A stretch of 64,000 nucleotides of DNA from Panicum virgatum. Lineage: Eukaryota; Streptophyta; Magnoliopsida; Poales; Poaceae. This document shows positions 1 to 11,355 of this stretch, in pieces. Numbering within the stretch: the first letter of the stretch is position 1; each line of letters starts with the position of its first letter. The stretch is from contig NC_053140.1 of NCBI RefSeq assembly GCF_016808335.1, positions 33,570,885 through 33,634,884 on the forward strand. Reading direction: 5' to 3'. A model generated the notes under the pieces. The model had not been told where the DNA came from. It saw only the letters and a program-made list of their open reading frames with translations, and did no database searches. Made by a program: the position numbers and the translations under genes.

Positions 1-790
1 GCATTTGGACCGTTTGCTTGCCTTACGAAACACGGTGCAAAACGGGCAGAACTAGTACAAAAGTTTGTGCCACGAAGTCGCGTCAGAATTTTCGCAACGA
101 ACACACCCGGTCCACCTTATAGGACACTAAACTAACGTTTTGGTGCGTTCTGTACTATTTGGGTACATTTGGGACCGTTTGATTGCCTTACGGAACTCGG
201 TGCAAAACGGGCAAAACTAGTGCAAAAGTTCGTGCCACGAAGTCGCGTCAGTATTTTTCGCAACGAACGCACCCGATCCACCTTATAGGACACTAAACTA
301 ACGTTTTGCTACGTTTCGTACTATTTGGGTGGATTTGGGACCGTTTGGTTGCCTTACGAAACTCGGAGCAAAACAGGCCGAACTAGTGCAAAAGTTTGTA
401 CCACGAAGTCGCGTCGGAATTTTTAGCAAGGAATGCACCCGATCCACCTTATAGGACACTAAACTGATGTTTTGGTGCGTTCGATACTATTTGGGTGCAT
501 TTGAGACCGTTTGGTTGCCTTACGAAACTTGGTATAAAACGGGCCGCACTAGTACACAAGTGCGTGCCACGAAGTCGCATCGGGATTTTTCGCAACGAAC
601 ACAGCTGATCCACCTTATAGGACACTAAACAGACGTTTTGGTGCGTTTCGTACTATTTGGGTGGATTTGGGACCGTTTGGTTGCCTTACGGAACTCGGTG
701 CATAACGGGCCGAACTAGTTCAAAAGTTCGTGCCATGAAGTCGGGTCGGAATTTTTGGCAATGAACGCACCCGATCCACATTATAGGACA
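1..790 (+). repeat. Block duplication, copy 1 (13-monomer offset)
   Basis: The first ~790 bases reappear at about 2,158-2,947, offset 2,157 bp, which is 13 monomers. Shared rare variants include GTTTGCTTGCC, GGGCAGAACTAGTACAAAAG and the CACCCGGTCCAC edge. Similarity falls off near 790, where this copy reads GACATGTTGG and the other reads GACATTTTGC. The copies differ by scattered substitutions, so the duplication is older than the 9-mer array. Confidence 0.8.
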
Positions 791-2157
791 CTAAACTGAC
801 ATGTTGGTGCGTCTCGTACTATTTGGGTGGATTTGGTACCGCTTGGTTGCCTTACAGAACTCGGTGCAAAACGGGACGACCTAGTGCAAAAGTTCGTGCC
901 ACGAAGTCGCGTCGGAATTTTTCGTAACGAATGCACCCAATCCACCTTATAGGACACCAAACTGACGTTTTGGTGTGTTCCATACTATTTGGGTGCATTT
1001 GAGACCGTTTGGTTGCCTTACGAAATTGGGTGCAAAACGGACCGAACTAGTGCAAAAGTTTGTGCCACGAAGTCACGTCGGAATTTTTGCAACGAATGCA
1101 CCCGATCCACCCCATTGGACCCTAAACTGACATTTTGCTGTGTTTCGTACTATTTGGGTGAATTTGGGACCGTTTGGTTGCCTTACGAAACACGGTGCAA
1201 AACGGGCCGAACTAGTGCAAAAGTTCGTGCCACGAAGTCGCATCGGAATTTTTCGCAACGAATGCACCCAATCTACCTTATAGGACACCAAACTGACGTT
1301 TTGGTGTGTTCCACACTATTTGGGTGCATTTGAGACCGTTTGGTTGCCTTACGAAACTCGGTGCAAAACAGGCCGAACTAGTGCAAAAGTTCGTGCCACG
1401 AAGTCGCGTCGGAATTTTTTGCAATGAATGCACCCGATCCACGTTATAGGACACTAAACTGACGTGTTGGTGCGTTTCGTACTATTTGGGTGGATTTGGT
1501 ACTGTTTGGTTGCCTTACGGAACTCGGTGCAAAACGGGACGACCTTGTGCAAAAGTTCGTGCCACGAAGTCGCGTCGGAATTTTTCGCAACAAACGCACA
1601 CGATGCACCCGATTGGACCCTAAACGTATGTTTTGCTGTGTTTCGTACTATTTGGGTGCATTTGGGACCGTTTGGTTGCCTTACGAAACACGGTGCAAAA
1701 CGGGCCGAACTAGTGCAAAAGTTCGTGCCACAAAGTCGCATAAGAATTTTTCGCAATGAATGCACCCTATCCACCCCATTGGACCCTAAAATGATTAATT
1801 TGGTGCGTTTCGTACTATTTGGGTGCATTTGGGACCGTTCGGTTGACTTACGGAATTCGGTGCAAAACTGGCCAAACTAGTGTGAAAGTTCGTGCCACAA
1901 AGTCGCAACGGAATTTTTCGCAACGAACGCAGCCGATGCACCCAATTGGACCCTAAATTGACGTTTTGGAGTGTTTCGTACTATTTGGGTGTATTTGGGA
2001 CCGTTTGGTTGCCTTACCAAACTCTGTGCAAAGCGGGCCGAACTAGTGCAAAAGTTCGTGCCACGAAGTCGCGTCGGAATTTTTCGCAACAAATGCACCC
2101 GATCCACACCATTGGACCCTAAACTGACGTTTTGCTGTGTTTCGTACTATTTGGGTG

Positions 2158-2947
2158 CATTTGGACCGTTTGCTTGCCTTACGAAACACGGTGCAAAACG
2201 GGCAGAACTAGTACAAAAGTTTGTGCCACGAAGTCGCGTCAGAATTTTCGCAACGAACGCACCCGGTCCACTTTATAGGACACTAAACTAACGTTTTGGT
2301 GCGTTCTGTACTATTTGGGTACATTTGGGACCGTTTGGTTGCCTTACGGAACACGGTGCAAAACGGCCAAAACTAGTGCAAAAGTTCGTGCCACGAAGTC
2401 GCGTCGGTATTTTTCGCAACGAACGCACCCGATCCACCTTATAGGACACTAAACTAACGTTTTGCTGCGTTTCGTACTATTTGGGTGGATTTGGGACCGT
2501 TTGGTTGCCTTACGAAACTCGGAGCAAAACAGGGAGAACTAGTGCAAAAGTTTGTACCACGAAGTCGCGTCGGAATTTTTAGCAAGGAATGCACCTGATC
2601 CACCTTATAGGACACTAAACTGACGTTTTGGTGCGTTCGATACTATTTGGGTGCATTTGAGACCGTTTGGTTGCCTTACGAAACTTGGTATAAAACGGGC
2701 CGCACTAGTGCACAAGTGCGTGCCACGAAGTCGCATCGGGATTTTTCGCAACGAACACACCTGATCCACCTTATAGGACACTAAACTGACGTTTTGGTGC
2801 GTTTCGTACTATTTGGGTGGAATTGGGACCGTTTTGTTGCCTTACGGAACTCGGTGCATAACGGGCCGAACTAGTTCAAAAGTTCGTGCCATGAAGTCGC
2901 GACGGAATATTTGGCAACGAACGCACCCGATCCACCTTATAGGACAC
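2158..2947 (+). repeat. Block duplication, copy 2 (13-monomer offset)
   Basis: Second copy of the block at 1-790, with the same GTTTGCTTGCC and GGGCAGAACTAGTACAAAAG variants at its start. Single monomers with the same markers recur near 3,660-3,760 and 5,290-5,420, so this haplotype has been copied more than twice. Confidence 0.78.
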
Positions 2948-3439
2948 TAAACTGACATTTTGCTGCGTTTCGTACTATTTGGGTGAATTTGGGACCGTTT
3001 GGTTGCCTTACAGAACTCGGTGCAAAACGGGCCGAACTAGTGTGAAACTTCGTGCCATGAAGTCGCGTCGGAATTTTTCGCAACGAACGCAGCCGATCCA
3101 CCCCATTGGACCCTAAATTGACATTTTGGTGTGTTTCGTGATATTTGGGTGTATTTGGGACCGTTTGGTTGCCTTACAGAACTCGGTGCAAAACGGGCCG
3201 AACTAGTGTGAAACTTCGTGCCACGAAGTCGCATCGGAATTTTTCGTAATGAACGCAGCCGATCCACCCAATTGGACCCTAAATTGACGTTTTAGTGTGT
3301 TTCGTACTAGTTGGGTGTATTTGGCACCATTTGGTTGCCTTACCAAACTCTGTGCAAAACAGGCTGAACTAGTGCAAAAGTTCGTGCCACGAAGTCGCGT
3401 CGGAATTTTTCGCAACAAACGCAACCGATCCACACCATT

Positions 3440-3585
3440 GGACCCTAAACTGAAGTTTTGCTGTGTTTCGTACTATTTGGGTGCATTTGGGACTGTTTGT
3501 TTGCCTTACGAAACACGGTGCAAAAGTTCGTGCCACGAAGTCGTGTCAGAATTTTTCGCAACGAATGCACCCGATCCACCTTATA
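3440..3585 (+). repeat. 146-bp monomer with a 20-bp internal deletion
   Basis: The distance between GGAC landmarks is 146 bp instead of 166. At 3,517-3,530 the sequence goes straight from CACGGTGCAAAA to GTTCGTGCC, missing the 20 bp between the two GTGCAAAA subrepeats, including the ACTAGT site. One GTGCAAAA copy remains, as expected for recombination or slippage between the two. Confidence 0.85.
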
Positions 3586-6079
3586 GGACACTAAACTGAC
3601 GTTTTGGTGCGTTCCATACTATTTGGGTGCATTTGAGACCATTTGGTTGCCTTACGAAACTCGGTGCAACACGGGCAGAACTAGTGCAAAAGTTTGTGCC
3701 ACGAAGTCGCGTCAGAATTTTCGCAATGAACGCACCCGGTCCACCTTATAGGACACTAAACTAACGTTTTGGTGCGTTCCGTACTATTTGGGTGCATTTG
3801 GGACCGTTTGGTTGCCTTACGAAACTCGGTGCAAAACATGCCGAACTAGTGCAAAAGTTTGTGCCACGAAGTCGCGTCGGAATTTTTGGCAACGAATTCA
3901 CCTGATCCACCTTATAGGACACTAAACTGACGTTTTGCTGCGTTCCATACTATTTGGGTGCATTTGAGACCATTTGGTTGCCTTACGAAACTTGGTGCAA
4001 AACGGGCCGCACTAGTGCAATAGTGCGTGCCACGAAGTTGCATTGGAATTTTTCGCAACAAACACACCTGATCCACCTTATAGGACACTAAACTGACGTT
4101 TTGGTGCGTTTCGTACTATTTTGGTGCATTTGGAACCGTTTGGTTGCCTTACGGAACTCTGTGCATAACGGGCCGAACTAGTTCAAAAGTTCGTGCCATG
4201 AAGCCGCGTCGGTATTTTTCGCAACGAACGCACCCGATCCACCTTATAGGACACTAAACTGATGTTTTGGTGCGTTTCGTACTATTTTGGTGGATTTGGA
4301 ACCGTTTGGTTGCCTTACGGAACTCTGTGCATAACGGGCCGAACTAGTTCCAAAGTTCGTGCCATGAAGTCGCGTCGGAATTTTTCGCAATGAATGCACC
4401 CGATCCACCTTATAAGACACTAAACTGACATTTTGCTGCGTTTCGTACTATTTGGGTGGATTTGGTACCATTTGGTTGCCTTACGGAACTCGGTGCAAAA
4501 CGGGCCAAACTAGTGTGAAAGTTCGTGCCACGAAGTCGCGTCGGAATTTTTCGCAACGAACGCAGCCGATCCACCCCATTGGACCCTAAATTGACATTTT
4601 GGTGTGTTTCGTGATATTTGGGTGTATTTGGGACCGTTTGGTTGCCTTACCGAACTCCATGCAAAACGGGCCGAACTAGTGCAAAAGTTCGTGCCACGAA
4701 CTCGAGTCGGAATTTTTTGCAAAAAACGCACCCGATCCACTCCAGTGGACCCTAAACTGACGTTTTGCTGTGTTTCGTACTATTTGGGTGCATTTGGGAC
4801 AGTTTGGTTGCCTTACGAAACTCGGTGCAAAACAGGACGAACTAGTGCAAAAGTTCGTGCCACGAAGTCGCGTCGGAATTTTTAGCTATGAACGCACCTG
4901 ATCCACCACAATGGACCCTAAACAAACGTTTTGCTACGTTTTGTACTATTTGGGTCCATTTGGGACCGTTTGGTTGCCTTACGAAACTCGGTGCAAAACA
5001 GGCCGAACTAGTGCAAATGTTTGTGCCACGAAGTCGCGTCGTAATTTTTCGCAACGAATGCACCCGATCCACCTTATAGGACACTAAACTGATGTTTTGG
5101 TGCGTTCCACACTATTTGGGTGCATTTGAGACCATTTGGTTGCCTTACGGAACTCGGTGCAAATCGGGCCGAACTTGTGCAAAAGTTCGTGCCACGAAGT
5201 CGCGTCGGAATTTTTCGCAACAAACGCACCCGATCCACCCGATTGGACCCTAAACTGACATTTTGATGTGTTTCGTACTATTTGGGTGCATTTGGGACCG
5301 TTTGGTTGCCTTACGAAACACGGTGCAAAACGGGCAGAACTAGCACAAAAGTTTGTGCCACGAAGTCGCGTCAGAAATTTCGCAACGAACGCACCCGGTC
5401 CACCTTATAGGACACTAAACTGACGTTTTGGTACGTTCCGTACTATTTGGGTACATTTGGGACCGTTTGGTTGCCTTACGGAACTCGGTGCAAAACGGGC
5501 AAAACTAGTGCAAAAGTTCGTGCCACGAAGTCGCGTCGGTATTTTTCGCAACGAACGCACCCGATCCACCTTATAGGACACTAAACTGACGTGTTGGTGC
5601 ATTTCGTACTATTTTGGTGGTTTTGGTACCGTTTGGTTGCCATACAGAACTCGGTGCAAAACGGGACGACCTAGTGCAAAAGTTCGTGCCACGAAGTCGC
5701 AAAGGAAATTTTCGCAACGAACGCACCCGGTCCACCTTATAGGACACTAAATTGACGTTTTGGTGCGTTCCGTACTATTTGGGTTCATTTGGGACCGTTT
5801 GGTTGCCTTACGAAACACCGTGCAAAACAGGCCGAACTAGTGCAAAAGTTTGTGCCACGAAGTCGCGTCGGAATTTTTCACAACGAACGCCCCCGATCCA
5901 CCTTATAGGACACTAAACTGACATTTTGCTGTGTTTCGTACTATTAGGGGGATTTGGGACGGTTTGGTTACCTTACGGAACTCGGTGCAAAACAGGCCGA
6001 ACTAGTGTGATAGTTCGTGCCACGAAGTCGGGTCGGAATTTTTCGCAACGAATGCTCCCGATCCACCTTATAGGACACT

Positions 6080-6905
6080 AAACTGACATTTTGTTGTGTT
6101 CCATACTATTTGGGTGCATTTGAGACTGTTTGGTTGCCTTACGAAACTCGGTGCAGAACGGGTTGAACTAGTGCAAAAGTTCGTGCCACGAAGTCGCGTC
6201 GGAATTTTTCGCAACGAACGCACCCGATCCACCCCATCGGACCCCAAACTGACATTTTTGTGCGTTTTGTACTATTTGGGTGCATTTGGGACTGTTTGGT
6301 TGTCTTACGAAACTCGGTGCAGAACAGGCCGAACTAGTGCAAAAGTTCATGCCACGAAGTTGTGTCAGAATTTTTCGCTATGAACGCACACGATCCACCC
6401 CATTGGACCCTAAACTGATTAATTTGTTGCGTTTCGTCCTATTTGGGTGCATTTGGGACCGTTCGGTTGACTTACGGAATTCGGTGCAAAACTGGCCACA
6501 CTAGTGCTAAAGTTCGTGCCACGAAGTCGCATCGGAATTTTTCGTAACGAACGCAGCTGATCCACCCAATTGGACCCTAAATTGACGTTTTAGTGTGTTT
6601 TCATACTAGTTGGGTGTATTTGGGACCGTTTGGTTGCCTTACAACTCTGTGCAAAACGGGCCGACCTAGTGCAAAAGTTTGTGCCACGAAGTCGCGTCGG
6701 AATATTTCGCAACAAACGCACCCGATCCACACCATTGGACCCTAAACTGACGTTTTGCTGTGTTTCGTACTATTTGGGTGCATTTGGGACCGTTTGGTTG
6801 CCTTACGAAACACGGTGCAAAACGGGGCGAACTGGTGCAAAAGTTCGTGCCACGAAGTCGTGTCGGAATTTTTCGCAACGAATGCACCCGATCCACCTTA
6901 TAGGA
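6080..6905 (+). repeat. Block duplication, copy 1 (14-monomer offset)
   Basis: About five monomers that match about 8,400-9,225 at an offset near 2,316-2,320 bp. The marker is a monomer starting GGACCCTAAACTGATTAATTT (6,417 and 8,734), followed by GGTTGACTTACGGAATTCGG. The same marker monomer is present once more at 1,792, followed by similar neighbours, so three copies of this haplotype exist. Confidence 0.7.
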
Positions 6906-8399
6906 CACTAAACTGACGTTTTGGTGCGTTCCATACTATTTGGGTGCATTTGAGACCATTTGGTTGCCTTACGAAACACGGTGCAAAACGGGACGACCTA
7001 GTGCAAAACTTCGTGCCACGAAGTCGCGTCGGAATTTTTTGCAACGAATGCACCCCATCCACCTTATAGGACACTAAACTGACGTTTTGGTGTGTTCGAT
7101 ACTATTTGGGTGCATTTGAGATCGTTTGGTTGCCTTACTGAACTCAGTGCAAATCAGGCCGAACTAGTGCAAAAGTTCGTGCCACGAAGTCGCATAGGAA
7201 TTTTTAGCTATGAACGCACCCGATCCACCCCAATGGACCCTAAACTAACGTTTTACTGTGTTTTGTACTATTTGGGTGCATTTGGGACCGTTTGGTTGCC
7301 TTACGAACTCGGTGCAAAACAGGCCGAACTAGTGCAAAAGTTTGTGCCACGAAGTAGCGTCGGAATTTTTGGCAACGAACGCACCCAATCCACCTTATAG
7401 GACACTAAACTTACGTTTTGGTGCGTTCCATAGTATTTGGGTGGATTTGGAACCGTTTGGTTGCCTTATGGAACTCTGTGCATAACGGGCCGAACTAGTT
7501 CAAAAGTTCGTGCCATGAAGTCGCGTCGGAATTTTTCGCAACGAACAAACCCGATCCACCTTATAGGACACTAAACTGACGTTTTGCTACGTTTTGTACT
7601 ATTTGGGTGGATTTGGTACCGTTTGGTTGCCTTACGGAACTCGGTGCAAAACGGGCCGAACTAGTGTGACAGTTCGTGCCACGAAGTCGCATCCGAATTT
7701 TTCGCAACAAATGCACCCGATCCACCTTATAGGACACTAAACTGACGTTTTGCTGTGTTTCGTACTATTTGGGTGCATTTGGGACCGTTCGGTTGCCTTA
7801 CGAAACTCGGTACAAAACGGGCCGAACTAGTGCAAACGTTTGTGCCACGAAGTCGCGTCGGAATTTTTTGCAACGAATGCACCCGATCCACCTTATAGGA
7901 CACTAAACTGACGTTTTGGTGCCCTCCATACTATTTGGGTGCATTTGGGACCGTTTGTTTGCCTTACGAAACTCGGTGCAAAATGGGCCGAACTAGTGCA
8001 AAAGTTCGTGCCACGAAGTCGCATCGGAATGTTTCGCAACGAACGCACCCGATCTACCCCCATTGGACCCTAAATTGACATTTTGGTATGTTTCGTGATA
8101 TTTGGGTGTATTTGGGACCGTTTGGTTGCCTTACCGAACTCCATGCAAAACGGGCCGAACTAGTGCAAAAGTTCGTGCCACGAAGTCGCGTCGGAATTTT
8201 TCGCAACAAACGCACCCGATCCACTACAGTGGACCGTAAACTGATGTTTTGCTGTGTTTCGTACTATTTGGGTGCATTTGGGACCGTTTGGTTGCCTTAC
8301 GAAACATGGTGTAAAACGGGCCGAACTAGTGCAAAAGTTCGTGCCACGAAGTCGCGTCAGATTTTTTTGCAACGAATGCTGACCTTATAGGACACTGAA

Positions 8400-9225
8400 C
8401 TGACTTTTTGGTGCGTTCCATACTATTTGGATGCATTTGAGACTATTTGGTTGCCTTACGGAATTCGGTGCAGAACGGGCCGAACTAGTCCAAAAGTTCG
8501 TGCCACGATGTCGTGTCGGAATTTTTCGCAACGAACCCACCCGATCCACCCCATCGGACCCTAAACTGGCATTTTGCTGCGTTTCGTACTATTTGAGTGC
8601 ATTTGGGACTGTTTGGTTGCCTTACCGAACTCGGTGCAAAACGGGCCGAACTAATGCAAAAGTTCGTGCCACGAAGTTGCGTCGGAATTTTTCGCTATGA
8701 ACGCACGCGATCCACCCCATTGGACCCTAAACTGATTAATTTGGTGTGTTTCGTACTATTTGGGTGCATTTGGGACCGTTCGGTTGACTTACGGAATTCG
8801 GTGCAAAACTGGCCAACTAGTGCGAAAGTTCGTGCACGAAGTCGCATCGGAATTTTTTTTAACGAACGCAGCCGATCCACCCAATTGGACCCTAAATTAA
8901 CGTTTTGGTGTGTTTTGTACTATTTGGGTGTATTTGGGACCGTTTGGTTGCCTTACCAAACTCTGTGCAAAACGGGGCGAACTAGTGCAAAAGTTCGTGC
9001 CACGAAGTCGCGTCTGAATTTTTCGCAACAAACGCACCCGATCCACCCCATTGGACTCTAAACTGACGTTTTGCTGTGTTTCGTACTATTTGGGTGCATT
9101 TGGGACCATTTGGTTCCCTTACGAAACACTGTGCAAAACGGGCCAAACTAGTGCAAAAGTTCGTGCCACGTAGTCGCGTCGGAATTTTTGGCAACGAATG
9201 CACCCGATCCACCTTATGGGACACT
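8400..9225 (+). repeat. Block duplication, copy 2 (14-monomer offset)
   Basis: Counterpart of about 6,080-6,905. It keeps the GATTAATTT monomer at 8,734 and the following CCCAATTGG edge, with scattered substitutions and small indels (for example a missing base in GTTCGTGCACGAAG near 8,830). Confidence 0.7.
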
Positions 9226-9499
9226 AAACTGACGTTTTGGTGCGTTCCATACTATTTGGGTGCATTTGAGACCGTTTGGTTGCCTTACGAAACTCGGTGC
9301 AAAACAGGCCGAACTAGTGCAAAAGTTCGTGCCACAAAGTCGCGTCGGAATTTTTCGCAACAAACACACCCGATCCACCCCATCGGACCCTAAACTGACA
9401 TTTTGCTGCCTTTCCTACTATTTGGGTGCATTTGGGACCGTTTGGTTGTCTTACGAAACACGGTGCAAAACGGGCCGAACTAGTGCAAATGTTCGTGCC

Positions 9500-9870
9500 A
9501 CGAAGTCGCGTAGGAATTATTTGCAACGAATGCACCCGATCCACCTTATAGGACACTAAACTGATGTTTTGGTGTGTTCATACTATTTGGGTGCATTTGA
9601 GACCGTTTGGTTGCCTTACGGAACTCGGTGCAAAACGGGCAGAACTAGTGCAAAAGTTCGTGCCACGTAGTCGCGTCGGAATTTTTCGCAACAAACGCAC
9701 CCAATCGACCCCTTGGACCCCAAACTGACATTTTTCTGCGTTTCATACTATTTGGGTGCATTTGGTTGCCTTACCGAACTCGGTGCAAAACGGGCCGAAC
9801 TTGTGCAAAAGTTTGTGCCACAAAGTTGAGTCGGAATGTTTTGCTACGAACGCACCCAATCCACCCCATT
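9500..9870 (+). repeat. 9-mer HOR, left partial unit (end of monomer 7 to monomer 9)
   Basis: Close match to the end of the unit from about 9,500, including GCGTAGGAATTATTTG and the 156-bp monomer 9 (9,715-9,870) with its 10-bp deletion. It differs from later units at a handful of positions (GATG for GACG, TTCA for TTCCA, AATCGACC for AATCCACC). Left of about 9,490 the expected monomer 7 is replaced by a different monomer, so this is the array edge. The greater divergence at the edge is the usual pattern for satellite arrays. Confidence 0.85.
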
Positions 9871-11355
9871 GGACCCTAAACTAATTTTTTGGTGCATTTC
9901 GTACTATTTGGGTGCATTTGGGACCGTTTGTTTGCCTTGCAGAAGTCGGTGCAAAACGGGCCAAACTAGTGCAAAAGTTCGTGCCACGAAGTCGCATCGG
10001 AATTTTTCGCAACAAATGCACCCGATCCACCTTATAGGACACTAAACTGACGTTTTGCTGTGCTTTCGTACTATTTGGGTGCATTTGGGACCGTTCGATT
10101 GCCATACGAAACTCGGTACAAAACGGGCCGAACTAGTGCAAACGTTTGTGCCGCGAAGTCGCGTCGGAATTTTTTGCAACGAATGCACCCGATCCACCTT
10201 ATAGGACACTAAACTGACGTTTTGGTGCCCTCCATACTATTTGGGTGCATTTGGGACCGTTTGTTTGCCTTACGAAACTCGGTGCAAAATGGGCCGAACT
10301 AGTGCAAAAGTTCGTGCCACGAAGTCGCATCGGAATGTTTCGCAACGAACGCACCCGATCTACCCCCATTGGACCCTAAATTGACATTTTGGTATGTTTC
10401 GTGATATTTGGGTGTATTTGGGACCGTTTGGTTGCCTTACCGAACTCCGTGCAAAACGGGCCGAACTAGTGCAAAAGTTCGTGCCACGAAGTCGCGTCGG
10501 AATTTTTCGCAACAAACACACCCGATCCACCCCATCGGACCCTAAACTGAAATTTTGCTGCATTTCATACTATCTGGGTGCATTTGGAACCATTTGGTTG
10601 CCTTACGAAACACGGTGCAAAAACGGGCCGAACTAGTGCAAAAGTTCGTGCCACGAAGTCGCGTCGAAATTTTTCGCAACAAATGCACCCGATCCACCTT
10701 ATAGGACACTAAACTGACGTTTTGGTGCGTTCCATACTATTTGGGTGCATTTGAGACCGTTTGGTTGCCTTACGAAACTCGGTGCAAAATGGGCCGAACT
10801 AGTGCAAATGTTTGTGCCACGAAGTCACGTCGGAATTTTCGCAACGAACGCACCCGATCCACCTTATAGGACACTAAACTGACGTGTTGGTGCGTTTCAT
10901 ACTATTTGGGTGGATTTGGTACCGTTTGGTTGCCTTACGGAACTCGGTGCAGAACGGGACGAACTAGTGCAAAAGTTCGTGCCACGAAGTCGCGTAGGAA
11001 TTATTTGTAACGAATGCACCCGATCCACCTTATAGGACACTAAACTGACGTTTTGGTGTGTTCCATACTATTTGGGTGCATTTGAGACCGTTTGGTTGCC
11101 TTACGGAACTCGGTGCAAAACGGGCAGAACTAGTGCAAAAGTTCGTGCCACGTAGTCGCGTCGGAATTTTTCGCAACAAACGCACCCAATCCACCCCTTG
11201 GACCCCAAACTGACATTTTTCTGCGTTTCATACTATTTGGGTGCATTTGGTTGCCTTACCGAACTCGGTGCAAAACGGGCCGAACTTGTGCAAAAGTTTG
11301 TGCCACAAAGTTGAGTCGGAATGTTTTGCTACGAACGCACCCAATCCACCCCATT
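9871..11355 (+). repeat. 9-mer HOR copy 1
   Basis: It is 1,485 bp long. Private changes are one extra C near 10,062 (TGTGCTTTCG) and GCCATACG for GCCTTACG near 10,102. It carries A at 10,098 (GTTCGATTGCC) and G at 10,153 (TGTGCCGCGAAG), the doubly derived state shared with copies 2-6. Confidence 0.93.

Larger units (their letters stand above)
1..9500 (+). repeat. Diverged satellite domain without a regular higher-order repeat
   Basis: About 57 monomers, visibly more different from one another than those of the adjacent 9-mer array. TTATAGGACACT-type edges dominate the first kilobase, with CCATTGG types mixed in from 1,117. Partial older duplications are visible: 1-790 matches 2,158-2,947; about 4,575-4,870 matches 8,059-8,354 (offset 3,484, 21 monomers); about 6,080-6,905 matches 8,400-9,225 (14 monomers). 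A segment near 7,737-8,300 resembles monomers 2-4 of the 1,484-bp HOR and is a plausible relative of its ancestor. I see no gene or mobile element. Confidence 0.9.

Noticed and set aside
9870..9880. Plant telomere repeat (CCCTAAA) in GGACCCTAAACTGA
   Set aside because: Only one 7-bp copy per monomer and never in tandem; a chance match within the CCATTGG-type edge.
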